A stretch of 64,000 bases of DNA from contig NC_085056.1 of the NCBI RefSeq assembly GCF_963662255.1, positions 5,267,716 through 5,331,715 of the forward strand. The letters are read 5' to 3'. Below the pieces are notes generated by a model. The model did no database searches. It saw nothing but the letters and a program-made list of their open reading frames with translations, and was not told the origin of the DNA. Position numbers and translations under genes: made by a program. The DNA comes from Cinclus cinclus. Lineage: Eukaryota > Chordata > Aves > Passeriformes > Cinclidae. Numbering within the stretch: position 1 is the first letter of the stretch; every line of letters starts with the position of its first letter. Positions 13,201 through 26,081 of this stretch are shown here, one piece after another.

Positions 13201-14128
13201 TTGGTCTGTTCTCTGTTCCAGAATTTAGGGACTGCTGAGAAATCTGCCTTTAGATCTATTTCTGGATTTGTATGCTGTGTCTCTGAGAGTTATATTAGCT
13301 TTTTCCATTCTGCCATCTGAAAATGTTAATATTTAGGGTTTTTTTTTCATAAAACAGCAACAACATGGAAAATATTAACAGGAAACATTTTAGATGCTAC
13401 AGGAAATTACAGCTGTGAAGAGTGTTTCGTATTGTATTAGCAGGAGATTGAATGAGGCTTCTTCCCATCTGAACTTCTAAATCTGTGAAGAGGAGGAATG
13501 TCTCTGACTCCATGTACCTGCTCTGAAGAGGTATAAAATCTATAAAGAACAGATATTATTGTTTGCTTTGCTTTCACTGGCCTGGGATTCAGCAGAAACA
13601 CTTAGGTTTAAGTCAGCTGAGTTGCAACAGTTGTGGGAATTGTGAATGAAGTGACAGAGATGTCACAGCTGACAGCCTGATATCCCAGCTGGGGTGCTGT
13701 CAGTGGGACACACATGTTTGGCAGGCAGTATTTGGTCCTGCCTGGGATCCTGCTTTCCCAAGTGGAGGATGCTCTGTCCTCTGGTCCTCACATCAGGGAG
13801 GGCTCTTGGTATTTCAGAGCTGCTTTCGTGGGACAAGGGAGCAGTAGAGGCACCTGAGCCTCCACCTCACCAGCAGCCTGGACCTGGCAAGGTCAGAGTG
13901 AGCAGTGAAGCTCCCCGAGCTGCTGGTGAATGAAACAATGCTGAACTTTGTTTTTTTTATAGCTAGCTAGCATAAGTCTAGTCTGGTTATTTCAATATTA
14001 AATTTGCAGTTTCACAGTTTATATCCCTCAAGCATTATGGTGACTCACACCAAGTGACTGGTTTGCTCTCAGATCCTGCCTGTGTTCCTACATAGGCAGT
14101 TTATTTTCTGACTTGATTGACCTCGAGA
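10286..14128. other. Non-coding DNA, no gene seen
   Basis: No gene or transposon was recognised. The longest open frame of the whole window, 182 codons, is on the minus strand at 12110-12658. It has no recognisable domain and runs through a CAGA microsatellite, so it is judged a chance frame. Confidence 0.55.
12411..12429. repeat. (ACAG)n microsatellite
   Basis: About 4.75 uninterrupted copies of ACAG. A simple tetranucleotide repeat that may be length-polymorphic. Confidence 0.9.
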
Positions 14129-14196
14129 GAACATTGCTGCTGGAGCAGCCTTTCCATGAGAAGAACAATGATGCTGGAGGAGCCTCTCCATGAGAA
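14129..14196. repeat. Tandem duplication of a 34-bp unit
   Basis: Two adjacent units, 14129-14162 and 14163-14196, match at 30 of 34 positions with no gaps. Differences are at unit positions 6, 9, 18 and 24. The unit is of mixed composition, not simple sequence. A local duplication followed by drift explains it. Confidence 0.85.
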
Positions 14197-14253
14197 GATG
14201 ATAAGCTCCTTTCATCCTGTTTAAAAATCTCCTTAGACTTCATGCACAAACAT

Positions 14254-14268
14254 AACAACAACAACAAA
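14254..14268. repeat. (AAC)n microsatellite
   Basis: About five copies of AAC, immediately followed by an A-rich stretch. Confidence 0.85.
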
Positions 14269-15642
14269 ATAATTGAGGTTATCTCGAGAGAAATTCTCTA
14301 CTCTGGAAATTGCATAAAATCAGAGATAACCTCTGCTGCTGTTGTGTCTGTCCTCAGGCCTGTAGGGAACCAGCAGATTCCCTGTGAGCTGAGCAGCTTT
14401 GCCCTGTTTGTAGGCTCAGATTGGCCCCTGCACTGGAGAAGTCAGCCCTGGCAGTGTGGGAGTGTGTTCTGTTCTCCTCAGGATTGCCTGCTCTCCCTGA
14501 AAATCCACTTTGCACACCCACAGGATGGCATCCCTTCTACATGTGCTGATATCCACAGAAGTGCTGTGCTCTGCAGTCTGCGAGGGGTGGATATACCTGG
14601 TCTGCCTCAAGCTAACAAATCCCCCTGTGCTCAGAAATAAAACAAACCTCACAAGGGGGGAAAGTTCTCTCTTCTGAAATGATCAGATGCTATAATGCAG
14701 TTTCTTTTGAGCCCAATTCTGTTGGGCAGGCAGCTATTGATGTGGTCCCCATTGTCACTTAGGTATTTGGTCTATTCATTATTTTAATTTATATTGTTTA
14801 TGTAGAGCACCCAGAGGCCTGTGATAAGCAAATTTCACCAAATAAAATAAGCCAACTTTAGTAGGTCAATTAGCATTCTCCAAAGATCATACATTTTAGC
14901 AGGGAGTTTTGCAGTTTACTGCTGTTGTCTTAGGAGAAAATGGAAAGTAGACCCCTCCCCTCTTATAAAGTGTCAAATATCAACTCTAAATTAGAATGTT
15001 ACTTATTCTTACTGAAACTGGGAATTCATTGCATGAGCTGAGTAATCACAATGCTGTGCTCTGATTTTGTTTCTGGAGATCATCCAATGAAAACAGCCTG
15101 TTGTTACCTACTGGGAAGAAATAGGCAGATACAGTCATGTCTCTAATATGTGTACACAGTATATCAGTGCTCTCCAGGTTGCTTGCTAAATGTAGCTTAA
15201 GAATGTTCTAAGATAAAGACAGCGAGATTTGTAATGAGACCTTTTCAATGTATTTCTAGTGTCTGCTGCTTTCTTTATAGTTATGAAATCAATAAAACTG
15301 AGGTGTACCAAAGAATATAGCTCAGTAATTCAGCATTGCAGGGATGGAAGTTGTTCTGATGGGGAATTTGTTTTTGATTTGAACATTATGAGCTTCCTGC
15401 TTTCCCTACTTACACAACTTCTGACTGTTTTATTGCCCCCTTCTCTTTACTTGGTTGTCCTCTTTTAGGGGTCCTATGAGATGCTTTTTCTTCTGCTTAA
15501 GTTTTCATTGGTTCTTTCATGATGCTTCTCTGCTTTAAACTCTTTCCTCATTCTAGGTATCTTTTGTTTGCGATTTTTTGCAGTACTCAGAGTGCTAACA
15601 TAAAACCAATTAATTGGTAATACTGCTGCAGCATGACAGTAC

Positions 15643-15676
15643 AATATTTATATTATATTATTTATATTTATATTTT
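15643..15676. repeat. AT-rich imperfect microsatellite
   Basis: Repeated ATATTT/TATTA words with no G or C across the core. No function is suggested. Confidence 0.7.
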
Positions 15677-18600
15677 GTGTGACATGCTGAGTTTGTGCCT
15701 TTCATCCCAGTTGATGAAGGTTTAGGACCTGCCTAGAGTTGGGTAATTTTACCTTTATAGCTCTTCATCTGAGTAAGTGATCTAATCTTTACTCAGAGTT
15801 TTACTGACTTCTAGGTCTTGACTTGAGCCTGTTGATGTGTTTCTGGTTTGCTAATTTAGACTTGAACTTCCTGCCAAACTCAGCCAGACCAAGCCATATG
15901 AGCTGTCTACCTCCACAGTCTGCCTCATGTCTGCCCTTCCAGGAGAGAAGAACAGGGAGTAGTGGGATCACTGCTGTCCAGACTCCTGGGTGAATTCCAA
16001 ATGCACACAGAAATGCAGAGTGGGAGGAGCTGTGCCAGGGTATGGTCAGTTCTGTGTGCTGGGGTTTAGATGTTTGGGATCTCCAGTTCTGGAGTTTTGC
16101 CTCAGGGGTCTCAGTGTAGGTGGTCAGCAGATCTGTCTGTTAAAGGGAAACTTTATCTCCTTCTGGCACTGCAGAGATGGCCAATGATGCCAGGCTGGAA
16201 AGTATTTAGGGTTCTGAAACCAGTTGTTTTTGGTGTGTTCAGTGATGATGAAAAATGAATTGTTAATGAGTTCATGAAAATCACACAGCTCTTGTTGGTC
16301 AGAGCAGAAAAACAAACTGAATAAAGGAAAACTACAATTTAAAGGATGTCCAGAATTAATATATTAGTGTAAAATGTGAAATATTATTTTTTCCCAAGAA
16401 ATATGGGTCTTGAGTACCTAAGGCAGTTCTCAGTTTTAATTAAAAATCAGCTAAACTGATTTTTTCCCTTGGTTGTTGGTGCTGTTCATCAGCCTCATCA
16501 TACAGTGACTGTTTCTCTAGACCAGGACTTCTCCTTTGCAGTCACAGATATTTCTGCTTTCCACCTTATTTATTCACCAGTCATACAGAAGTCATCCTAT
16601 GTTACACTGCAGTCCAAGTATTCAATTTCTAATGATAATAAATACAATATTTTGATTTGTGATTGTGTTAGATTGTCCTTTGCTCATGCCACAAAAATCA
16701 TCCTTAAAGTTATTGCTGATGTCTTCAAAACATAATGATTCTTATCAGTGCTGAGAACCAAACTAAGAAAATTAGATCCACAACAACCAAGTCCATCCTA
16801 AGAACATCATCTATATCCAACTGCTAATACTGCATTGAAAGACTTTTAATCCTAGAATGTGAAATACCCAGCCCAAGTCAAAACAAAACTGAGAACCAAC
16901 TACCACCCTAAATCCAGTGAGGTTTTATCTATTTTTTTTTCCTGGGATATAATGAATTAAACATAGTATGAAATGCAAAAAGGTTACATTGAGACATATA
17001 ATATTTGAAGGTTTAATTCATTTTTCTAGTGTATAAGACACAAGGCTATTAAATTTTTAAAGCAGTGATCTCCTGAAGTCCCTACTTTATGAGGGCTTTC
17101 TTCATAAAGATAAATGGTTTCCTTGCCAAATCAAATGCAGATTTGAAACAAATTAAGTTAATGTTCAATGGTACAAGGTAGAATGGATGGGGGAACTGTT
17201 TTATTTTGCATTGTAATAACCATATACACCTAAATCAATAGCTGTGGAAAAAAGGCAATAATATCACGTAACTGCAGGAAATGAAATATAGTGAGATGAA
17301 GGGGGGAGCAGGTTTCAGAATGAAAGGATTTGTATTGGAATAATGACATTTCATTAAAAAGGGAAGGAGTGCTATTGAATATAAGTCCATACCAGTAAAT
17401 TCTATTTCTTATAATAACACTTGAGATGAGTTAAAGTTGCCCAAGTATTGTGATAAAGTATCTTGCTGGATTCCTTTCTTATATTATGCTGTAATTTTAT
17501 GTTAAAAGAAAAATTTGAAATGTTAAAGAGGCAGTGCATGTTTTCTAAAGTGCTTTCTATTTCTCCTAATGTTTCATTTAACTTGTTATATTATCCTGTG
17601 CTCCTGCAATCTGAGCAGGAGGAGGTTTATCAGTTTCGTTCTCCTGTAAGCTTGTATTAAAAGAACAAAACAAAATGTGAATTTAGCAGCAGTGAAAGGC
17701 ATTGGATGGTGAGATCTGGGGATTAAAGCCCACTATTTATCTGCAGCACAGGCTCAGGCTGGTGAGTAACAATGAGGACTGAGAGAGGGTGAATCTCTGT
17801 AATACAGGGATCAGATTCCTGCCTGGTGCAAATCAGGGCTGATACATTGGGTAGTGGCACTGAACAGGACAGGATGCAGCCTTTTTCGGAGTATTTCACA
17901 AAGAAATTGTTATTCCTCTGAAGTCAATAGCAAAATTCCCACTGAATTAATGGAAGTAGGGATTTTAACCTTGTTTTTATTGTTTGTCACCCTGAAGTCT
18001 CTCTGAAAGACTTGCCAGATAGAAAAGAAAATATTCCATGTGCTTCACTTCAGTCACTTCCCTTATTTGTTTCCCTCTTTTGAGGTTGCCCACAAAGGGA
18101 AGAGTTCCACTGGCTGGGCAAACTGAGAGACACATGTGGCTGCTAGAAATTAAGCTGATACCCCACCGTTTATGTCCCATGTGTCAGACCAAGAGGAGTT
18201 CATTAGAGGGAGAAATGCATTTTGTTCTTTTGTGGAAAGAGTATCTGTTCTTTCAGGATACTCTGAAACGTGGGTGTGTGGGCACCTCCTTTGAACCTCT
18301 GCCAAGCAATCATCTGGAAAATCACTTGTAATAGTAAGAGGTGTATAGGATTTTAAAGAAAGCAAGATTGACAGTGTTGTAATACTTCTGTATCAGTGAT
18401 AGAGACGTTGTGGAACATGGATGTCATCTGTGCCAGAGCTTCTCTCTCCCCTTCCTGGCACAGTGTGTGCAGGCTGCATGAAACTGTTCTTATCCCTGTC
18501 AGCAGTTTTTGAACTCTGTCTTCTTTTACCAAAACCATAAAAATGCTGTGACAGAGGGGTCTCTGTGAGATGGAAACAGAGCTAGACCTGTATTTTTATA

Positions 18601-19654
18601 TTAATAACGAGGAAGTTTGGAACTTAACTGTAGTCCATAGAGTGCTCATGGTTGGGTACAGAGGAGCCCGTCATGGGAACGTGGTTCCTCCTTGTAGCAT
18701 GCTCACACCATAATATCCTGTCCTGGTCTGGTTCCTGTGGTGTACTTCTGGCCATTATAGAAATCGAGTAATGCTTCACTTAGCTCTCCTGGACTTAGTA
18801 TGCAAATTTAAGGTGGTCAGAAATGCATGAAAATCCAGAGGACATTTGGATGAAACTTGGCTTTTAATTTAGGGCCTAGGAAATTGTTGTGTCCTGTCTC
18901 GCCATCACAGAAGAGGCATTTTTTGTGCAGAGTTTGTGACTGAAATTCTTTTGAGCAGACATCTGAACAATCCCCTGTGCACAGTTAAAGGATAAAACTT
19001 GTCCATACACACACAGCTCAGCATCCTCCTGTCCCCAGTGCAATTTGCATCTGTGCTGTTCCTCCTTGTACCCTGCACAGCCAATGAACCATCTCTTTGT
19101 GTGAGCCAGTGGGGGTCTTGCTTTGAGTTATTTTTGTAGTCATAATCAGCTATGTGCTTCACTTGTTGGTTCATTTGTTTCAGTAAGAATGGGCAAAGCA
19201 TTCTCTGGCAAATTTCAGACCTCATTCAGTCCAAAGAGCCTTGTCCCTATGAGCATTATGGAGAGGTACAGAACTGTACTCAAGGTTGTCCCAGTTCCTT
19301 AGCCGGCTTCAAAATAAGATTCACAGTGGAGCTTCCTGAAGCAAATCAGCTTTTCAGAGCTACATATTGTGAAATTGGTACTCATCTCCACCAGCAAGAA
19401 TTGATACTGTCTGCTGAGCAATCCTAATAATGTACTTTACCTGAGTGCATCACAGACTGCACCTTTCATTCAAAAAGTATCAGTTTCAGGAACATTATTT
19501 ATATTCTCTCCTTTAATACATTCATCAGCTAAGGTATCACCAGATTTTTGCCAAGGGGCCAGGGGTAATTGATAGTGTCTGAGGAGATTTGGCTTTCTCC
19601 CACTCAGGATATGAGTGAAATGGTTTGCTCAGTGAACTGAAATATTTTTTTAAC

Positions 19655-19672
19655 AAAAAAAAAAAAAAAAAA
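19655..19672 (+). repeat. A18 homopolymer
   Basis: Eighteen consecutive A, preceded by a T-run at 19645-19651. No retrogene or SINE body was recognised to its left, so it is not assigned as a poly(A) tail. Confidence 0.85.
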
Positions 19673-21530
19673 GGCCACCAAATATATCCAGGTTCTCATA
19701 GGAAATGCCACAGGGAAGGTTTTTTTAGAATATGTGCAACTAATCAACCTCTGCATTGCTATCACATTTTCTGGTCTCTGTTTCCTCTGTATAGGACACT
19801 TGGGATGTGATCCTTTCAAATTGCTTTTAATTTTACTCCCCATTAAATTAATTACTGACAACCCCTAGAATCTGAGCCACTCAAACCAACTGTTCATGGA
19901 TTTGTCGTGCACACATACCAGTAAAATTCACAAGTCACATTGTACTACGAATTGTATAAGCCAGTTGAAGAGCAGAAAGAGTGCTGCATGGTTTATCCAA
20001 ATAATAAACACAGTTGTAATGGTAATCATCCACTCTGAACTTTCCAAGAACATCCTGTAGCATAAAAAAATTTACTGCAGAAATCCTCGGATAGTGTTTT
20101 TGGATAATAGTTAAATGTAAGAATTTCACTGTGTTGCAGCAACAGTAAAAAAAGATGAAATATATTGAATAAAGATTTTATTGTGAGTTATTTGCTCAGC
20201 TCTGTAGCACCATCAATTTTTTCTCCCTATATAAAAATAATGAAGTCAATAAATGTGTTTAGGTGACCTCTGAGACTTACAAAAAGGATGTTATGAGATG
20301 GGTGAATACTGGATACAGTATTTCATTCGGATGCCGAACAGCTGTTGTGCTAGACAGTGCTGGCATCCTATTTTTCACCACTGTTGCTAATGCAAATTGT
20401 GCTTTGATTGTATTTATATTCTATCATATTGTGGGAATGTGAAAAAGACTGTTGGCCTTGTCAGCCCTCGTGTCCCAGCTGGTTATGCCATTTGCTAATG
20501 TGTAATTGCAGACACTCAGGAACCTCGGTGACCAGACTGGCCCTGCCTGGTGGCTGAACTGGGCTCCAGCCTCTTCCAGAAACCACTGGGCCCTGTTGTC
20601 CTGATGATTCCTACAGGCACGTGACAGAGGTATGACTGGTTACCTGGTTTTGTTTTTTCCTCCCCTTGGAAAAGCAGATTTTATTCAAATGCATTTAAAA
20701 ACATCTGGACTCTATCCTGACCCTGTCACTGTGGGCTGTTAATTGTTTCATCTCTTTTCCAAATCAGTGATCCCAGCTTGCTGCACATCATGTCAGTGAG
20801 CAGCAGAGATGTGTTAGGGATCAGAACTGCCTGTGTGTGTTCCAGAACATCCTTGGTTCATCACAAAAAGGGAGGGGAGGACCCTTTGTTCTCCCCTCAC
20901 CTGTGTGCTGCTCCTGTGAGGTTGCCTGCCTTGGTACTTGTCTTCTCAGCAGTGCTATGTGTTCATAGAAACTCTAAAAGTATTTTTTAAGGAAATATAA
21001 AAATTAGCACTTTAATTCTACCAGATTTAATATTTTTGCCTGTGGTAACTTTTTCCTTTGCAGGAAATATGAAAAAGGAAATACGTGTTAATGTTAACAA
21101 TTAACAGTATGATGAGAATTCTGTGTTTGATTAACCATGTTTTCTAATATTTTCTCCTAGTTCAGTATTTATTTTCTTTTCAGTCTGACAGCTGTTCAAA
21201 AGTAGGTGCACACCTTGTCACTTACAGAATGGTCTCTGTTGTAAATTGACTGAGGGTGTGTGATTTGCCCTGAGGCATCTTTTTAAAGTAATTAGTATAA
21301 ATCAGTCAATAGATTTGTGTTAGTGACACCTGAAAAATTGCAGTAGTTTGAAAAACACTGCACTCTATTATATGTTATCCTCTCTAAGTGCCATTGGTTT
21401 AAAATATGAGAGAATTATCCATTTTTAAAAGTAGATCACTGGTACTTCGAATAAGCAGCTTTTGTTTTAGAGAACTCCATGCTTTTATTTAGAAGAACAA
21501 TTGACAGTACTTGCAGATTTCCACTTATTT

Positions 21531-21592
21531 CATGGAATCATAGAATCATGGAATTGTTTGGGTTGGAAGAAACCTTGATAATTTTGTTCCAA
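21531..21592 (-). mobile_element. CR1 LINE 3' terminal stub
   Basis: Read on the minus strand, the segment has the CR1 3' end. The conserved 'CCAACCCAAAC' core corresponds to GTTTGGGTTGG at 21556-21566 on the plus strand. It is followed by the terminal octamers, seen on the plus strand as ATGGAATC-ATAGAATC-ATGGAAT at 21532-21555. Only about 60 bp of the element survives before similarity is lost near 21592. This is an extreme 5' truncation or a decayed copy, with no coding part. Confidence 0.85.
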
Positions 21593-24500
21593 TGAGAAAC
21601 CTTCCAGATAAAAAAGTACTTTCAAAATGTTGCTCCATAAACAGTTCACACTGAAAATAACAGTAGAGAAGGATCCTTTTGACCTGCATACAAGTGACCT
21701 CTTCAAAACTAAGTTGCCCACACTCTGGAATGTTACAGCTTCTCTGTACTCTGGTCTTCTGCAGTTGCTGAGCTATGGTGGTGGTGACCCAAGGATCTCC
21801 TTAATGAAGGAAGCAAAGGAAAGATGCTGCTTGTAGGCAAGGAATTGGTGGTGTCAACTACAAAGAGAATTTTCTTGGGAGTGTGGGATTTGTTAGTCAA
21901 AAGGCAAGTTCCAATGTCAATTTTGGCATTTTAGTGAGTCCCTCAGGTCTGACAGGCTCCTGTTTAATTTCTTGGGTGCACTTCTTTCATCCATAATCCA
22001 TAAATCCTTCTTTGCCTCTTACTGAATTCTTGCTAGATGAGTCCAGCCTTTTTATTTATTTATTTATATTTAGGGGAGTGGGATGTCATTTCAGTCTCTG
22101 TCAGATTTTGTGGTTTTGCAACTCTTGTGTTTCTGTTTTCTTTTCAAAGTAAGTCTGCCTTTTGTGACCATGGGGAGACTGTCTCCAGTGAGGCTGACTA
22201 CCATGAGAAATGCTTTCAGATGCACTTCTAGGAACCTTCTCTCCTTTATACTCATGTCCTGGAGTCCTCTTGCTTGTTACTTGTGTAAATAACTAAAAAG
22301 AAGTTTTATTTAGTTGTTTGGACAATTTAATCAAAACTGAACATAGTATTAAATCCTGAATCTAAGGTACCTTAGGTACCAGTTTTGAAAATGTTGATTA
22401 AAATACCTCTGTCATCCCCAACATAAACTTTGCCTGCCTTTTTAGCTGTGCACAAAAAAACAAGCTGTTTAGATGAAAAAAAAAACCAACAAACCAAACA
22501 ACGTGAGGGACTTTTTTTAAAAAGATCTGTAATTAAGCAATCATAACAGCCCTTTAAGTGAATACAGCTTGCATTTACATTTTAACATGCACTTCTGGTG
22601 TTTGTTTAACTTTATTTCTTTTTCACCCCATTTCAACATAATAGAAAATGTACAGCAGGCTTCCTGAGTGCCTCCACTGCCCCAGCCTGTCACAGCCTGT
22701 GAGCTGTTCCTCGGAGCCCTCCAGACTCAGCCTGGCTGGATGCCTGACACTGTCACTGCTTAGCAGAAGTGGGTTTGAACAGAAAAAAAAGCCAACCATT
22801 TAGAAAGGCACATTGTTCTGCCCATCCCCAGATCAGAATCTATTAAAGCAATTACAACTGAACTGTGATCAGAAATTGTGTGTGTTGGTCTCAGGCCTTG
22901 AAAAAGTTCCGTGTTCCCTGGAGTTGGAGATCTGGGCTGGTTTTTCACACGAGCTCAGCAGGCACCAACTCTTGTTGAGAACAACGGGAGGTCTTCTTGA
23001 GATTGGATGCCTTTGGAAATCTGATCATGTCACTTTATTTATTTATGTAGATTTGTGTGTGCACAGATATATGCAACATGCCCAGAAACAAACGTACACA
23101 CATACATGACAGCTCTAGGGTCTGGATTTTCAAAGGAGCCTAGGAGGATTCAGTGAGAGATGGGTGTCTAATTAAAATTCATATCCTCCCTGCCTTTGGC
23201 ATAACTTAAGCCTGCAGCTAAGTTAATACCAAAACATGACTAAAGGGCAGCAGGATAACTCAGTAAAACCTACAAGAAGGAAGCCAGGCAAATTAGCTTT
23301 CCTTTCACCAACCTCACATTTTCCCATTTCTTATTTTCAAAGATGGAAATAAAACTACAAAGGAATGCCAAATCACTTTTAAATACTGCCCTTAGGTGGG
23401 ATGCTTTAGGTTGTCTGGAGTCAGGACCTATATCTGGTTATTTGAGTGCATAGACAGCAAAAAAGTTAATTTTTGTTGAGGCTTCACTGTACTGTTGCAC
23501 TGGTGTAGGAAAACTGTAGCCAGGTAACCAAAGACTTTTGGGCACCTGTAAAATCATAATGTAAGCTGTAAAATCATAGTAGAAACAGTGCATCTTTCTG
23601 TTCAATATACTGCAAACCAAACAATCAGACAATAAAAGCTCCCCTGATTTAGGATTTCCCTGAATGTGGTTCCTCATCTACATGTACAAAAAGAAAATCT
23701 TGCAATGCTTTACCAAGCCAACTTTTTTTTATGATAGTGCACAGTACAGTTAACATTCCAGCCCTGGTCCCAAGAGGGAGGAGGGCACTGACTTCAGTGC
23801 CCAGCATCTCTGCTTTATCCAATGTAGATACTCCAGACTGCCCACCAGGGTACAAAATGCAAAAACAGAATGCAGACTGAGGAAGACTTTTATACTACTG
23901 TGGATCTTGAATCTTCACTGCCCAGGATATATTCTCAGCAGGTAAACCAGTAAAGATGATATTTTTTGTTCTCTGGAGACCACTGTGGGGAGGGAAGAAT
24001 CTAAGTGCCCCTCTTTTCCAGCCTGGGTGAAAGACAGGCTTGCACACCTACAACAGAATTGTTTCTCCAGCTGCTGAATTTTAAAAGAAAGTGGCTGCAA
24101 ATACATTTTGCAGGGGATGCAATCTTTTCTTTTCTTTAGAAAAGATTTACAAGACTGGGCCTCTAAGGAAAGACTTTTTAATTCACATGTCCTGCCAAGA
24201 CATAGTAGAAGTCAAATCAGTCCCCTGAGCTGGTACTTGGATTTCCAAGGAGACGAATCATGGCATAGGGTGACACGTGGGCAAGTGTCAGTTTGCCACC
24301 TGTGACCAGAAGTACAGGACCCCTGAAAGGGATGAGGGCCTGGCTCCCAGTTTTGCATTTTTCCTCATGGAATGTGCCTGAGCTGTATTTACCCAGGGGC
24401 ACTGAGCCACAGGGGAGAGTGTATCAAAACCAATAGGGTCTAGTGTTTTCTTCCCTGTTTGTTGGTGTCAAGTCTCTGCTTCTTTTAGTGTGAACTGCTT

Positions 24501-24770
24501 TACGGACTTAGAAGGAATGAATCCCAAACCTCTTCCTTTTGCAGAACCAGTCAGGTTTGCTGCAGTTCTCTCACTTGTGCTCTTGGATGGTACTGACAGT
24601 GGAGAACGGATTTTTAATTAAAGGGAAAAAAAGGTATTAACAAATACCTTACATCAAAGCAACTAGTCTCTAACCTGAGTAGCCCAGGATGCTTGCCCCT
24701 GCTAGGCTCCTGGACAAACACACTTCACCACTGTGATCTTAAGAGGCTGAAGTATCTTTCAGACAAGCTC
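21593..24770. other. Non-coding DNA, no gene seen
   Basis: No gene or further transposon was recognised. A TTTA microsatellite lies at 22049-22072 and a CA/TA-rich patch at about 23055-23107. The open frames are short and unremarkable. Confidence 0.55.
22049..22072. repeat. (TTTA)n microsatellite
   Basis: About six copies of TTTA with one interruption at the right end. Confidence 0.8.
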
Positions 24771-25260
24771 ATTCCTTAGACTTAATTAAAACCTAGTTCT
24801 CTCCTTTATTCAATTTATGAGGCCTAGCCAGTAGGATTAAGCGATTACAGGCAAAAAGCCCCATTTGTGAAACACTCATAAGCTCAAGCTGCTAGACTGC
24901 TCAGTTGTACTCCATTAAATTAATAAGGAATGAATAGACTGATCCATTATGAATAAAGCTGTGGGGAGCCTCAGCATTGCCTCAGACTCTGCACACTCCT
25001 TAGAGAACATTTGTGCAAAATGATTATGTTCATATTCATTCAATTGGAATTCTATAAAAGTGGAATGCTTAAATTACTATAAAGATGGGGAGTTTATCTT
25101 AAACATTAACTATGTGTGTGAATTAATAAGACTATTATAAAACCATTAGCATTCAGTGTATTTACCTACGTATGCTGCATACCTAAACTAAATTCAACAA
25201 TTGTTCCTAATTGCTATTCTTGTTGTGTGATCAAGCTGTGGTTCATTTTCCCTTGTAGTC
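24771..25260. promoter_or_regulatory. Candidate conserved non-coding element upstream of a TATA-box segment
   Basis: The block is AT-rich but not simple sequence and is dense in homeodomain-type words, including TTAATTAA near 24783, GGATTAAG near 24834 and several CATTA/AATTAAT words. Such texture is common in deeply conserved developmental enhancers. It lies about 0.5 kb to the left of the TATAAAAG box at 25741, so it could act with that putative start. Conservation has not been tested. Confidence 0.3.
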
Positions 25261-25740
25261 ATAATATTTATGAATTGCTGTTTTTCCTGTTAAAACTTCT
25301 CAATCTCCCCTTTCCTCCCACCAGCTTTTCACTTGCTCCTGCAGTTTTTGTATTGGGAAGTGAAAGATCAACAGATGCTTACAGATGTGCTAAAATAAAA
25401 CATTGGCTATCACCTGCAAGTATATATGTCAACCAAAGCTTTATCTTTTACAGAGTATTAGTTGAAGAAGCATGTCAGTGGCTCCTGCGTGTGTCCTGTG
25501 TGCTGTTCAGCAGAATCCCAGTTTCAAAATGCAGAAGGTACAAAACTCATCCACCATTCTTTGCCGTGTTGTGAACGTACATGGTCTGTTTCTTCTGGAA
25601 GGACTCCAGATGAAAGGTAAAAAGCAAACCAAAATGCCAAAATGAGGGGGTGCCTTCAAGGAAAAAAAAAAAAAAGAACAACAGTTTGGGCATTGCAAAC
25701 AAGGAGTTAAAATGAATGAACACGGGTTAGTTGCTAAGGT

Positions 25741-25748
25741 TATAAAAG
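25741..25748 (+). promoter_or_regulatory. TATA box candidate (TATAAAAG)
   Basis: TATAAAAG matches the strong vertebrate TATA consensus. G+C rises immediately downstream (AGCAGGGGCTCAGAC), as at genuine TATA promoters, and a start near 25770 would be expected by spacing. A GTTGCTAAGG word at 25728-25737 resembles an RFX half-site. TATAAA-like words occur by chance in AT-rich DNA; what raises this one is the GC/CpG-richer sequence that follows it. Confidence 0.35.
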
Positions 25749-25769
25749 CAGGGGCTCAGACAGGCAGTG

Positions 25770-26081
25770 GTAGGGGTGTGCTGCAGGATGAGAGAAGGGC
25801 TCGGGGCTGAGCTGCTGGGACAGACACTTTGAGCAGGCAACCTTTCCTCCTGCCCTGCATCTCCCTTCCCATCCTTTGACACTTTCTGACAGAGCGACCG
25901 GAGCAACAGAGCCTGTGGGGCTGCTGAGTGGATTCACCAGGGACTGGGCTGAAGCAAAAAGACTGCATTATTAGGGCTGATTCGATGTGATCTCCATGAG
26001 ATGGCAGGCAGGGGCATCTCGGCACGGTGTTATTTTCAGAGCTGTTCCTGAGCAGAGCGAGGAAGTTCCGTGTTAACACAG
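25770..26081 (+). other. Putative non-coding first exon after the TATA box
   Basis: Downstream of the TATA box the sequence is richer in G+C and CpG (about eight CpG between 25800 and 26071) than its neighbours. It reaches a plausible splice donor at 26081/26082 (CACAG then GTTAGC). There is no long plus-strand frame, so if transcribed this would be a 5' untranslated exon or an lncRNA exon. The exon boundaries are guesses: the start is set by the usual distance from a TATA box and the end by the first good donor. A minus-strand frame of 107 codons across the segment has no recognisable domain. Confidence 0.25.

Larger units (their letters stand above)
14197..21530. other. Non-coding DNA, no gene seen
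   Basis: No coding gene, RNA gene or recognisable transposon was found in this 7-kb stretch. It holds short microsatellites at 14254-14268 (AAC), 15643-15676 (AT-rich) and 19655-19672 (A18), and a 14-bp perfect palindrome, ACCAATTAATTGGT, at 15605-15618. Open frames of up to 132 codons show no domain and no exon-like boundaries. Confidence 0.55.

Noticed and set aside
15605..15618. 14-bp palindrome ACCAATTAATTGGT with inverted CCAAT boxes
   Set aside because: Palindromes of this length are expected several times in 64 kb and nothing else nearby suggests a promoter.
19655..19672. A18 run as the poly(A) tail of a processed pseudogene
   Set aside because: No coding or SINE-like body precedes it and no target-site duplication is visible.
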